From Anisakis pegreffii (taxonomy: Eukaryota; Nematoda; Chromadorea; Rhabditida; Anisakidae): a stretch of 64,000 nt of DNA. Shown one piece after another: positions 13,968-28,900 of the stretch; position 1 is the stretch's first letter, and each line of letters begins with the position of its first letter. The notes below the pieces were generated by a model. That model was not told the DNA's origin. It saw nothing but the letters and a program-made list of their open reading frames with translations, and made no database searches. A program made the translations under genes and the position numbers. Location of the stretch: positions 186,001-250,000 of the forward strand of contig JAPYMA010000206.1 of the NCBI GenBank assembly GCA_035041965.1, in the 5' to 3' direction.

Positions 13968-16900
13968 ATGTGCGTGAAAGGCGTTAGTGAACGACGATTA
14001 GTACGATTATTGCTATTGTGGGTGTTATGCGGCGTAATGGTACCGCGTTGTGTGGGCAGTGCCGTCCTGAAAGAAGCTGGCGGCATTGGCCCGACCGAGA
14101 TGAAGTTCGATCTGCCGGTTATGGCCACCGCATTCGTGCAGACTGGCAACGAGTTGCATTATTTCTCAGATGTCGAGTACCACGAAAACCTCATCGGAGG
14201 TGCTCCTGTCAAGAGGTGAGCCTAGTTCTCTTCGTATTGTCTCACGCCATTCAAATATATTGTCCTTGTCTGTCTTCCAGCTCATTTTTCAACTGATTGT
14301 GATGAGCACAATCTCGCACGCAGTTGGCAGTGAACTCTAGATGGGGTGATTCTTCTCAGTCAAGAACCTGCTGCTGACAATTCAATGAACCAGAAAATGA
14401 TGATTCTAAAAGAAGTTGAGTGAATTTAAATAATGGCTGTGTTTTATAGCAGCATCGAAAGCGAACCAATGCTCAACAATCAATTACAGTTCAGCCCAAA
14501 AGAGATCAGTTTCGGGGAGCAGTAAGTGTTTTATTCATCTTTTTATGGAGTTGTAAGATTCAGCCCGTTCAAATCTTAATCACTGATTATGATCATGGAA
14601 TGTACAGTTTAAATCACATAGTTAGTGTTTAATTTTCTGCTAGAAGTTTCATGAATCATTGGATTACGTTAATTTTATCAGTATCGATTCTCCCAATTCG
14701 CAGTTATTCATATTACGAGAACCTTAATCGTTGAGTATGCTCAAGAAATTCATTCTTTGAACGAAAGAATACAGAAAGATGATTACATTTATTCGGTAGT
14801 GGAATTGAGTTGTAATCAGCATGTTTGATGGTGCGTGAATGAATCGTATGAAAAGACATAATGAAGTTCTTGATGTTTTAATTATGATCAGTTTTGTGGA
14901 TGGGATGAATTATTCATTTATTGAAATGATTTATATGTGGTAGTTTTGAAATAATTGGTAAAATTAAAGCAGTTGTAATAAGTGTATCGAAATGCAGGTC
15001 AATCGGCGTACCGCATCAACAAAAGGTACGCATTCATAATCCAACCGCATCTACAGTCCGATTCGATGCTATTTCCGGATCGACTGTCCATTTTCACTGC
15101 TCGTTCCCTGAACATAAGGTACGAGTGACCGCTCTTGATCGGTTTCATCTACACTTCATTCCTCTTTTTTTTGAAATCATTGATGAACAGTGAGTTCGAT
15201 AATCAATGTTTTTTTAAAAATATTATTCAATATTTATTTATTTACATATCATATGAATAAAGAAATTGTTGAATTTCATTGAGAACACTTCAAGAGGTGT
15301 GTGATGAACTGATAGGAATTGTTGTTTCAGACGGTGAATCCGGGCGAATCGACGTCGTTCGATGTGGTATTCTTGCCACGGCAGGAAGGTCCTATCGACA
15401 ACGTTTTATTTGTTCATTCATCACTTGGTACATTCACTTATACTGTATGTTTCAAGTATCATTCATTTATTCGTTGATTGAATTAACTGTCTATTCATTC
15501 ATTTACACACTTGTTTCGATGCTGTTTATATCTACGGTTATTGTTCAGCTGATTACACATTCAGTCTATCGTCTAGAATGAATTTATTGTAGAGTTTATG
15601 CCCTACTCCAATGGAATATAGCTGCCGTCGCGTGATTCGTTTGCGTAACTGCGTATAATTGAATGTAAATTCCATCATACGCATGCACATTTTGTAGAAT
15701 GTGATATATTTGATTTAATAACTTATTTAATTAACAATAAGTGAAATGTTGGACTTTTATGATAGCAACTTAATCAAACATATGATGTAATAGCAACAAA
15801 GAAAACGTTGTTCAGTGTTTTAGTGTAAAAAAAGGGATATGATAAGAGGTTTATCAGGTTCGGGGGAATGGTGCGTCGAATCCGTACCGAATACGACCGT
15901 TCGTCGGTGCGAAGGTGCCTCTGAACGGCACGTTCATCTCGGCCGTGCAACTGCACAACCCACACCCGAACACACTGCGTATCACCGAAATGTACACGAG
16001 TGGTGCCGATCTTCACCTCGAGTTACCACTGCTCTCATCTGATAATGTCGATAACGCGGCCATTAAAAGCAATTTATGGGTTCGTTAGCTTGTGAACTGA
16101 TTCGATTGTTGTTTCTTTGCTTTCATTTCATCGACAACCAATCAGTTTTTAGTTTCGAGTATATTACCAAAATTATGTGAAATGCGTGTTTTATCAAATC
16201 TCGAAGCCCCGGCATCTCTTAGGAAGTAAATCCCTTGTTCGGTAGTTCAGAATTAGGATCCGAGAATCGTGCACTAACACTGGTTTGTGGTACTGATGGG
16301 GTATTTACGTAATATGCATTCAGTGAAAAAAGGATGTAGTTTAGAGTTATGAATGAGTAGTTGTTCGGAGAGTGGATGGCGTCAATACGAGAATTGCTTC
16401 AGGAAATAGCACCATATCAGACAAAAACAGTGATGAACGCAAAGATGTTGGCTGCAAAAGAACGGAACGCAAACGCCTTCATCAAGATAAAAACTGATCT
16501 GAAGAGGAAACGAAATAGAATCGGCATAACGGACGGCGAGAATGATGCGGATGAAGAGCAAGAACGATCCGAAGAAACACTGATTGTACCTCTTGAGGTT
16601 GCTTTTTAACATTTTATCGTTATTTGTTCATGTTGTCGATGTCGTCGTTTCAAGACGGGTAATTTGATTGTTCATGCTGTTTTGTGCTGCGTATGGAAAC
16701 AAACGTACGGCTGGAAAATTCTGGCCAAACGTTTTGAGAATTGAGGAAATTGTTTAGGAACTTGGGAAATTTGTGAAATTCATTGGATTTGCAGGTGGAA
16801 GTAACGAAAAAACGAGGAATATTTGCCACAGTGGATTTGTTAGATTTTGGATTGATAAAGTGGGGTGAAAAATCACCGCAGTTAACTCTCGAAATTATTT

Positions 16901-19900
16901 CGACACTTGAAAAAGGCATTGACATCGAGGTGAGTCTCTTGCTGATCGAAATGATTTCTGGTTTTATTGGGAAATGTTGCGATGTTCAAATGAATAATGA
17001 TATGTTGTCGTGACTTGAATTTAATTGTACACTGAGTATTTGTGAAAAGGGGAAAACATTTTTTTGAACTGTTTGGAAGTGATATTTATGAAATAGTGAA
17101 TGAGAATAATGAAAAAGCGGTTGTTTTTTGTTTGTTGTGAGATGAGAGTAATGATGAGTTGTTTGCAGTCGTTATACGTGGAAAGAAACGATCAGCCAAA
17201 TGGTATCTATATGGAGTTCGCTTCTAAGCCTCCGATTTCAATTAAATGTGGCGCTAGGCAACAGCCAGGTATGATTGATTGAGAATGCATTATCGTTGAG
17301 ATGATTATTTAGAGGTGGATTGTGAGAACGACAGGAACAATATAAAACGAGTATTTTTTGTGATGTTGCAAATATTCACTTGAATTGATCGTATTTTTCA
17401 AAAACAATTCAGTAGAGTTTTTTTAAAACAGAATTAATAATAACGATATTAGCTATGAGTTGCGATAAACGGTTTGGTGCAAAGTAAATATTGATTGAAG
17501 GCGCACCTAAAGCGATAGCCAAAATAACGTTCGATTCAAAACTGCTGAAGCCACCGACGCATCAAGGAGCGAAATTGTTACGATATAAGGGGAGAATTAT
17601 CGCGGACAGTCGCGGTGGTAATTACAACGTTTCTGTTCCTTACGTTGCTGCTGTTTATAGAGGGTGAGTGTGAGTTGATTGTGTTTGCTGGATGGTGTGT
17701 AGTGAGCAATTGAAATGACTCCTGATAGTTTCAGATCGCTGGATCAGAGTGCAGATGAAACTGCATTCCATAGTCAGTTAGAGCCACCCGTATCGCACGG
17801 TGTTTCATTAACGAATAATTTACCTTTTGGTATCGCCATTTGGAACATTTCACTGGGTAAAAATGCACAAAAATCATTTGTTGTTAGTTCCATCCTTATT
17901 AATATTTCATTTACTATTGTTTTTTTGTTGCAAATCTCATTATTTCAGTTAGTTCGGATTATAACTTTTAATTTCAATTTGGCATTTTATAAATTCTGGT
18001 ATTGAAGGAATTCTGAACTAATCGATCCTCTGCAGGTGAAACTTTTGAGTCGAGTGGTGACGTTGGAAGCAGGCGAATCTCGACCGGTGTTTTGGTTGAA
18101 GTACGCGAAAAAAGAAAGAGATGATTTCACATCGCATTGCACTCTTCACACCAACGTCACCACATTCTCTATACCGATCGTTATTTTTAACGGAAAATTG
18201 CGGGTACATTTTGGAGTGATTTCTATTCGATGTTCTCGTTCGACCTTGTTCCGCTTGATCTCTTTTTGATTGCATTGAAAATTTTCGATTATTTTTTGAG
18301 GACAATTAATTTTTCGAAAAGAAATTTCATTGGGCAGTGAATTTATCGTAAAATATTCACTTCTTGGAGTTTTTGTTGCAAAATATCGTATCAAATTAAC
18401 GTTAGAAAATATTTGTGTGTGTGAATTATAAACATTTATAATTATGTTATATTTTGTGTAATTTATACGATTTTGTGAGTGAACTGATATTAATAAATTT
18501 AGGTTTATTTATATTCAATTGATCAGTCGCAATTCGATTTTGGATTGATGGATGCCGGGGATACAAGATCGATTCAGGTATTTGTTTGTTTGGAACGCAT
18601 CAAGAAACTAATATGCAATTCCAGTTGTAACAGGAATTAATTTTTTCAGCGATTCAGTGCTCAGATATGCAACAAAATGTGTAATTTTTAATGCAGAAAT
18701 ATGGATTCGAATCAACTGTTCAGTTGGAAATCGTTTAGAATTTCATTGAATTGCAGTTCGCAATAACAAACGAAAACCCGGTTGCCGTTCAAGTGAAGCA
18801 ACTACGAAACGCACTGCCCACAATGACATCTCTTCGTTTGTTGGGTATCGAGGCCGGTAACCAGACGGTACTTTCAAATACAAATGAGCGCGATTTGAGT
18901 CATATTTGGCAAGAGGTTTCTTCTTGCGTGGTTTTGCAACTGTTTTTGAAGTCGATCTTATGGCTTTATTGTCAGTAATTCTATCAGTTTTATGTTTGTG
19001 CTATGTAATCTTATTATTGTCGTTGGCATTGACGACTTTGGGGGAAGTTGAAGATTGGGATAATTGGCAGAAGATGGAGTGAATATGTGTTGTAGGGAAT
19101 GGATTTTACATTGCCTGGTCACAGTTTCGCAGTGTTCAAATATACTTTAACGGCGCCGTCTGATCGAACGGTACTACGCGATGTGTTTGTTATTGAGACT
19201 GATTTCGAGAGAATGTTAGTTGCTGTTTGCATTTTTGTTTTGAACGGTTGCTGAGAAAATGTAAAGCACAGAGATAAAAGCATTTTATGGTACAGCTCTT
19301 CTTCAGTTTTGGTGCATTCGAAAGCAAATTATCGCAACAATTTAAAGTTGAACCCAATTTTGTGGATTCAAAATTGGTACTCGGACACAAGTGATATTAG
19401 TGCATTTTATGCGTTTAAAGTTTGTCTGAATGGCGAATTATTATAGATAACTGCTGTTACGTTTTATTTACATAAAAATGTATGATTAATGAAATTAATG
19501 GCGAGATTCAATTTAATTATTCAGATGTAAAAATTTTCGCTCGAATGACAGCAGCAGTTATTGCATTCATTATTGTCGTTGATGTTAAGCATTGATAATG
19601 TAGTGTGATCATTGAAAATGCAGGACGTATCCGGTGAAATATTCATTAGATGAAGGTGCGGTCGTATCTGTTCCTGAAAAGTTAACATTTAGACGTTCTT
19701 TTCCGGGTAAAATGAGTTCACAAGTATTGCAGGTATGTGTTGTGAATTTTTGATTGTTTATTCCACTGAAATTCCCTTTTTCAGTGAATTGATAATAAGT
19801 TCATCGAAAAATAATTCCGTAGATTTTACGTCGTCACTAAGCAGCAGATCGAAAGCTTTTATGATTTAATTTAGAGGTGATCATTGTGATCGTGTATAGA

Positions 19901-22900
19901 CTTAGTCAGGTTTGAAATGTACCAGTGGAAGTGGGTAGTGCTACAGTTATTGCAATTACAGTTAGTCTGATGTTGATTTAGTGGTTCATTCAATCGTTTA
20001 GCAATCAACTAATCTAATTTTATAGTGTTTTATTGATCAAGAAGTTATTCTGTTGTCTTCAAGTAATGAAATGAAATTCAGTGCATTTACAATGCAAAAA
20101 GACAGCAGTCAGTCACATTTCAGATGTACAGCACATTCAAGAAGGACATGCAAGTGCTACGAATGTCATCGCTGTCACACGACCCGCGTATCTTCTTCGA
20201 GTCATTCCCAGCCAATAACCCACCCGTACTCAAGTCATCGCAACTCTCGAATCTCGGCCGTGTGCTTTTCATGCCTGGTGCAACATGTACCGATGATTGT
20301 TATGTGGGTATGTGTATCTTTTGTTTTTATGCTGCCGTTTTCATTATGGCTATCATGAATTATTATTATTGTTTTGCTTTATTGTTGCTCACCTTATTAA
20401 ACTCGATTTCATTTTTTAAACCACGAATTGCGTGATATGGAAATGTGTTTCTTTTTTTACCACTTCATTTTCGCTTCCTCATCTTCAGGCATGCCACTGC
20501 ACACGGCCGATGGACAGTGGTTTACATATGGCATGAAATTGCCGCAGAATTTGGCCGAAATTGATTCTTACTTATATAAAAGGTGGGTGATTGCAGTTTC
20601 GAGTATTGTTGTTGCATTTATGTACAAATGTTTGATGATAAATTTAAATGTTTGGAAGATTCTATGAAGTCGAATGATTGTATTGCGAGAATGAATTTGT
20701 TGAAAGGAGACGAAATGAGTTCGGATAGAAAGAAGGCAGAGAGGTGATTGGTCGTTCACCAGATTGAGGATCGATTCTTTGCGTGATAATGCCATATGTG
20801 ATGTGTATCGAATAGAAATAAATAGGTGTGGCTGACATTGCAGGCTGCGTCGAAAATGGTTGGCACTGAAGGCGAATGGCAAGCATTTGGTGAACGCAAC
20901 GGTGGTCATTGATACTGATGATGTTCGTAGTTGATTTTATTCGTTTCATTCAAATGAGATTATTTATATTTTCATTAATGTCTTATTATGATTATTCACA
21001 GATCAGACTCATAGATCCGATCGCGTTGTTTGTTTGATAGTTATAGATTCATTAAGCATTGACGTTGTTATATATCTTTACCCTTGCCATTCAAAATAAT
21101 GAAACAATATGTCCAAAAGTATGGCTGGCTTGATTTGATATTGCAGAGATGAACATTCAGATGAGCTGACAGTTTCAGGTGAAACATTTGAGTGTTCCAG
21201 TGCAGGGTGAGCTTGTATGGCCCCGTCTTCTGACGCGATCCGTTGTTCATTTCCCTTTAACGGCTGTCGGGAATTTCACGGTGAGTCTTTAATTGATTTG
21301 ATTACTTGAACTGAAATTCATGAATGCCATTTTTGATTTGAGAAAGAGGGTTTGTCAAATGTATTTTCCCGTTTTTTGAGAATTCAAATTATAAACTTAG
21401 CGCACATATTCACAGCATTTCTTCTCAATTACTAACTGCTGGTTTTGGTACTATCACCAGAATTGAATGATTACTCTGTTTCTCGGCTCTCACATTTAAG
21501 GTGATGTCGAAGAATTGAGCAAAAAGGGTTTTTAAATATTGAATCCAGTTCTAGTAATAATAATAACGAATATACTGATCGTACAAGCATGTACTGCAAT
21601 TGATGAACGTTTATATATGGTATAATTCAGATCGTGAATCTGACTTTGACGAATCCGTCATCACTGCCAGTGGTGGTGCAGTTGCTGCCGTTAGTAATTT
21701 ATCCGGATGCGGAGACTTTGGTCGAATTGTTCAAAGATGAATTGGAAGAGCCTTTAACAGATCCGATTGAAATGAATGAAACGTTGATGTTCTCGTTGAG
21801 GGATACCGAGTTATTCACACTGAAACGCGATAGTCCTGTGCCAAAGTTACGCGAACAATTGGAACGTGTTCTGGGCATTCAAATACCGAAGTTGGTGTTG
21901 TTGAGTTGTTTGTTTAACTGATGGATTATTGTGATAAATTGTTGGAGTTGAGAGTGAGATTTGTTTGGGAACGATGAGGTGGTTTGTTGCAGATTCACTC
22001 TTTCGATGATGCTGCAACCGAGTATGAAAGTGCGCATTCGTGTGGGATTTTTGCCATCTGATTACACTCTTCGATCATCGCTGCTACTCATCAGGTATGG
22101 TGCTGGTGGTGATTATTCACATACTTTTGTTGTATTTGATATTGCATCATCTCATCTTTATATTGCTACGAATTTTGTGTGTATGTGAGATGGACAAATT
22201 CTGAGATGCAGTGATTTTTAGGAATAATTTAACGGTGATGGAACCGGTGATATTGTACGGTCGAGGTGCACATATGGATATGCAGGTGGAGGGACGTGCG
22301 GCAAGGACACGCGATCCGTTGATGTTCGAAATACAGCCACATCATCTGAGTGATTGTCACAATCCAAAACGTTAGATTTTGATTTTACTTCGTTTACGTT
22401 TCATTTCTGTTCTCTCTTGATCATTTTATTCAATTCAGTTGCATTTGGTCTAATTTGAGTCGTCAGTACATTAAATGTGCAATCCAGCGTCATCTGTTGG
22501 AATTAGGCTCACAATCAGGCTTATAGTTAGCATACGCTTACGTCTACAAAAGATTAAATTGCAACCCAATGATCCTGGGTTCAATTTCCGTCATTTGTGC
22601 TCAGTTTCGTTATGACATTGCGTCAGTACTGTAGAAATATCGCACACTTCTCATAGATTTAAAAACATTACATCAAAACACGTTAAATGCGTTAAACTTC
22701 TAACCAACACGATCGGCAGTTCGTCATTTCTATTGCAGGCATTCATTTGAATGCTGTTTTCCTTTGAATTGTGTAAATTCAATCAATGAAAAAATTGGGC
22801 GAATTATATATAAATAGTTGTATTGTAATGTATAATGAATGCTGCATGAAATTAAAGGCCTAACCCATAAACTGTTCACGACACTGACTGTGAAACGCTC

Positions 22901-25900
22901 GTTTACGGTGGTGAACACGGGCGAGGTGGCATTCACGATCGTGAATATGAGTCTGAATAATATCGCTTGCGAGAATCGTGGTTTCAAGATTCTGAACTGT
23001 CATCCCTTCACACTCGCACCGAATCAATCGCATATCGTTGACATCGCGTTAGTTATTTGCTTTGCAGTTGTATTTAAGTGTTGGTTTTGTGATTGTTGTT
23101 GTTTATTCAGCTTTTATTGCAAACAATCAAACGTTGATTATTGTGAATGAAAACGGTAATGATAAAAATACTAACGGATATTTTCTTTTGAAAACACCGT
23201 CGAAAATGTTAACAAAAGAAGAATTAATTTTGCGAATGGTGACCTGATGTTATGATATTATAATATTATTATAGAAATGCTTATACTCAGTATCTTGTAT
23301 TGCAAATAACCGATACGATGGCGGTGATGTTATGATAATGAGAATATAACGGTAATGCCAATGGTAATGATATGACGATGTGGTTGATGATTACAGGTAT
23401 ACTCCAGACTTTTTGATGTCGTGGAATGAAGCGGCATTGCAGTTCTACATGCATATGAATGGAACATCGTGGCTGTTCCCACTGGGTGCGTCCGTACCAA
23501 GACATTTACTATCCAAGTGTCATTCCGCATTGCCGAGACCGCCGTTCGAGAGCTTGATGTACTATTCGTGTGTATCTGCGCTTGTGTTAGTTTTTTTATT
23601 ATTGTTTTAGTAATATTATGGTTGTTGATGGTTATAGTGTTGTTATTAGTTATCTTATTGATATGAATTGTTCGTTTGTTGATGTGCTTGAAAACGTGAT
23701 ATCGAGACGACAGTGTTTCTTGATGCGTCAATTGAAGTGATCGCGTTCAGTGAATCGATTAGAAGGAACGAATTACGTTTTATCATCATTATTAGTGTAT
23801 CGTTCAGGATTTTGTGAAATTGCTAGACGCATGCGCGTACAATAGTACTGATGATATAGTGATGCCACTAACCGTTGTAATAAGAATGAGGTGTTGAGAA
23901 TGAAAAGAGTTCAGATTCTGTTTGGTGTGTGTGGTGGCGTGCGCGTATCTGGAAGGAGATCGTACAGTGACATGTGCAATTCGTCAACAATACAGTCAAC
24001 AGCGACGAGTTTTTGATTTGAATGCGATCGATGCGAGTGGAATCAACAAACAAACTGCTTCTTCGAACGCTGGTTGGTTGCTAGAATTATCATGTAGTTC
24101 TGTTGGTCGATTCTCAAAAGAATGCAAATTCGTGCACATTCTGTTTTTCAACTGAATTAGATAAAGAAGAACTCCTGGTTTCTTAAACTCTAAATTTCAT
24201 TGGTTTTAAGTTAAAGGAGTTATTAAAATTTTGAAACTGCTTAAACTAATTGAAAATGGGGATAAAATTGGTGTATTTGATGGGAGAAATTAATAATTTG
24301 CAAATGAAGTAATAATGAATATCTCAGCGACAGCAGCAACAAAACAGCATGCATCACCACGTCGTCACGTTCTGCATTATGCACCAGACGCGAATATCCT
24401 CGTTCGATCATTCTGGCAGACTGCAAACGCTGTTTTGTGGTTATTTTCATTCGTATGGCAATTCAGAGGTGATGAGGTCGGGTTTTTCGAATTACTTTTG
24501 ATACATTTATTCAGTAATGTTACGATCCAATGGCGCTGAGATTGTTTGGAATTTACCTTTGGAAATTATTGAGTGTTCGTTTTTCTTAATTATCAGATTA
24601 ATTTGTAATGGATGTAGCTATCGGATTGAATTTGCGTAAGGAATTGATGAACTTGATAAGGTAGTTGCACTTAGTCAGTAAAGCAGTGATTGTTTTTCAT
24701 TCGTTAGTTACGGTTTGTGTTTGAGTGATAAGGAAAGTTCGCTGATGAAATATTAATTTCGCTATTGATAACTGATTGAATTGCAGCCGTCACCGTCATC
24801 GAAAAACGAACGAAATCGTGTCACAAAAGCGAAAGCACCGGTCGTGAAGAGTATTCACGTGCAAACGAACAACAACTTCTATACGAAACGTGGCTCCACG
24901 AAGACATCGACCGCAGATACCACCACATCTACAGATGGCAATATTATGTCTTATTACAAGACTATTTCAGGACGATTGATAGTTTCGTTTGATCGTGATA
25001 CGAGACGAAACGTCAATAAAGGGTTCGTTTGTGCTCAGTTGATTCGATTTCTCTTTAATATTCATCCTTTTTCAAGAACAATTTCTTTTTGATGAATGTA
25101 GGTGTATATAAACTTCTCAAGTAAATTTATTCGCATATTTTACGATCATCTGATCTGCTTCCATAGGTTGCTGTTCCTGTGCATGATTCTCCAAATACAC
25201 TGATCACTACATTCCAACATTTGCGATCATTTTCATTTCCTATCCAATTTTGCCCCGACAGTTAAACCGATGGATCTTTCCATGGGACGTTTACGTCCCA
25301 TCGGGAAATATTCATGGCTTTTATGATCAATTGGATATCTTTCATGTGGGCATTATGGCTATGTTTTGAGCTAAGTATTGCTTCGCTATTCATATAAATA
25401 GTTGTATGGAACATTTAATCGGCATTTAATTCAAAAATTTAATTCTTGCAGTTTAGAAGAATTAAATGAATAGTTAATTTTAGCAATGCTGCAAAATCAA
25501 ATGAAGCAAACGGCAGGAATCCGTCGAAGAATAGTCCCAAAATAAATGGAGAAATTAGAAGTACCAAGAAAAAGGTTCGCTTTGCTACGTTTTACATTGC
25601 GATTTTGATGGTGCTCCTGTTGCGTTGTGGATCATTATTGTCAATGAACTATTTTTGTGATATCTTTATCGATTCGAAAATTTATTCTGATTGATTCATC
25701 TTGAAACGGTCACTGATGATTGGTGATAATCTCAGTGATTATAGAGTGGTAGTGAAATTAATGAAAATTGAAGGGAAGAAACTCGTCGCGAACGAGTAGC
25801 TCATCGCAGTCGCAACGCACCAAATCCACCGATCCATCACCGTCGAGTGCACGCCGTGAACCAGCGATCAGCAAATCAGATAATTCCAATCAAACTGCAC

Positions 25901-28900
25901 TCATTAACAGCAATGTTCAGAATTGGATTGAAAATGTCGATTATGGTATTGTGACGAAGCAACAACAGCAGCCACCAAAGGTATCTGCTGCTCAGAGAAC
26001 GGATGGAGGAAGGAAGCGATCTGAGTCCGTATCAGACGCACAACTTATATCATCGAAACAACGAAGTTTGACCAACGACCAGAGCCAAGCGCCAACCGCA
26101 AGAACTGAAGCGATCATCGATGGCGATATCAGTCGCGAGTTCCATCAGAATCAGTTGAAGCAGCACAAAGAAGGTCCGTTGATATCTCCACTGACAATTC
26201 TCTTTAATCAAACGAAATCGATTCCGTTCAGTGTCTTTTCCATGCGATAATTTTCGATATGTATCAAATTTCCAAGGAGATAATGCGAAATGACTTTGTG
26301 AGAATAATTTTTTGAGAGGTGATGATTTTTGTGTGAAATGATTCTCATAGGTTGTGCTGTTGAATAGAATCATGAACGTTGATGATTAGGAATTTTAATG
26401 AACAGCGAATATATTGTAGAAAAGCAATTCGAGATAGATGACGTGTGGAGGTAATTGTAGAATTAACGTATCAAAACAGTTTTAATTAGTGATTAATTCG
26501 ACTGAATGATCGTTATTATAGGATTGAGTAGAAGTGGTGATGAGTTAACGACGAAGAGGTCAAAAGCAACAAGAGCATCGAACGAACCGATGAAGTTAGG
26601 GTCAAATCTGTTCACTAGAACAACCGTTCGTAAGTCAAATTCACTAGAGCCATCGGCTGCATTCGAATCGGCAGGTGATATGGAAGAACGAGGAACGGCG
26701 AGTAGTATAAGTAGTGGTGATGTGGACAGTGATATCTTGTCATCGGGTGGAGGGTACGTTTGTGATATCAGCGATAAGATGGTCAGTGATCAGCATTCAC
26801 ATGCACGTTTGAACAGTGGTGCGGAGTGTGACGCAAGAAACTGGACACACTCAAGACAGTCACTTGACGAAAGGTAAACGCTTACTCGGTGTTCTGCTGC
26901 TTGGCTATTTGAATCACATGTTCACTTTATATTTTAATCACCTAATCGCATGATGTCTAAGAACAGTTAATTTTATTGGCACAATTTTTAAGGTCTGAAG
27001 CTGGTTTGAGTGATGCAAGCGCAGCACCTGAATGGGCTGATTCAAATCTGGCAAATAGTTTAGGTGGGCTATGATCACCTCCATTATTATGACTATCGTC
27101 AATATCTTAATTAATGTCTTCTTCATTTCTGTTCTAATAATAACAATTTTTATTGTGTTGACAATGAGAAGATGTACTCAAATTAGTCGTCGAATCGGTT
27201 ACTGCAGTCGATCATGATTGTAATCATCACAAGTGTTTGCAGAAGGGAACGTCGATGAGGATTTCAGTGCACTGGCAATGGCTGCAGCATGTTTGTTCGA
27301 TGCTAACGATAAGAATGGCGACACGAATAAAGAATACGATTATTCGGTGGCGAACCAACAGCAATCGCAGCACAAAACAACGAAACAGTCATCGAGAAGA
27401 AATGCAAAAAAGAAATACAATGCGCATACGAACGCTAATAATCTCTACTCTGTGAAAGCCAATAAACAGAGTGCTGGTCAGTTCTTATTTTATACTGTTT
27501 CGGTGTACTATTTTGCAATTGATAATATCTGTTCAATTTCTGTTTCTCACTTTAGCATTTAGTCAATAAGCGGTTTTTTGGAAATTTTTATTTGTAATTG
27601 ATGAAAGGAGTTTTCGAAAACTTTCAATGAGCGTACCTGTTCGCAACGTGACATATCTCGTGTCATGGAAACTGTTAGCATCAGAATCATAACAAATTAT
27701 GTGTTTAGCAGTACATAATGAAACATCGTTCACATTATTCTCAGCAAGAAATATTGATGATCGAACAAAATGTCTGTCTGTAGGCGCTAGCAGAGTTAGT
27801 AATTAGTAAATAGGTGATTATGAATAGCGATCAGTAGCAGCAGCAGCAGAGATGAAGAATAGCAGTAAGTGTTTGAAGGGATGATGCATCTGCTGCTGCA
27901 TTCAATAGCTGATTTCAGCCTCATCTCGAAGTGCATCGTGTTCATCGATGGATGCGACGAATTCAGCGTCACGAAACAAAGATTTACCAACTCAATCGCC
28001 AAACACCAACAAGAATGATGCCGTTTATCACGCTAATCAATCGCATCCCTATCAACCAATTCCCAATCAACAACAACCACAACAACAACCTTATTCAAAA
28101 CAACGTCGCAGATCATCGCAGCAACAAAAATCCTCTCAACAATTGAACATACCACCGTTCAACAGGTCTGCTGAGAAGCCAGGCGGCGCTTTGAAACCGA
28201 GTGCTTTCATTCAACAACTCCAAATGGAACGTAAAACTGCCGAAGAGAAGTATCTGAAGAAGAAAAAGAAAAACAAATCGAATGCCGGTGAGTGATTCGA
28301 TTACTTTTGTTTTAAGAATTCAGTTCCATGACAACATTTAATAAACGTCTACTATACATACGTACTATATATGTATATATTGTGCATTCAGTATTCAATA
28401 AACCTTACAATATCGTAAATATGCAATTTGAAAAATGTTCAATTGACTGAATGTTTTGTGCAGCCGCAGCAGCAGCAGTAGAAGATGCATCGCGGGAAGT
28501 TTGGCCAGGCTTCAATCTGAAATTGCCGGCGTTGGCCGAGAATCTGTGGGATATGGAGTACGAGATGAGTGGTGAGGTGGTGGGGTGCGGCGATGTGAAT
28601 GCAACACGCTCTCAACAAAGATCATCGATGTCTCGATGGAATCAACAGCATCAGCAGCAGAATATCGGTGACAGCGATGGTACGACCTCAAGTCAGTCAT
28701 CAGTATGGCCGTTGAGACCGCCGCCGACAAATCGAGCGGCTAGTGGCAGTAAAAGCAGCAGTACGGACGCAGTGGCGCAGTCGGTGCGAGCATTCCGCCT
28801 GAACCCTCAAGCACAACCGTTCTTCATCGATGCCACTGCCCCTTGTGCTGTTGTTGCTGCTGCTGGCACCAACAACACGCCCGTTCAACCGCCACTAGGC

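Noticed and set aside
13829..14149. Minus-strand frame opposite TMEM131 exon 1
   Set aside because: It is a shadow of the real exon, which has a signal peptide and joins in phase to the next exon.
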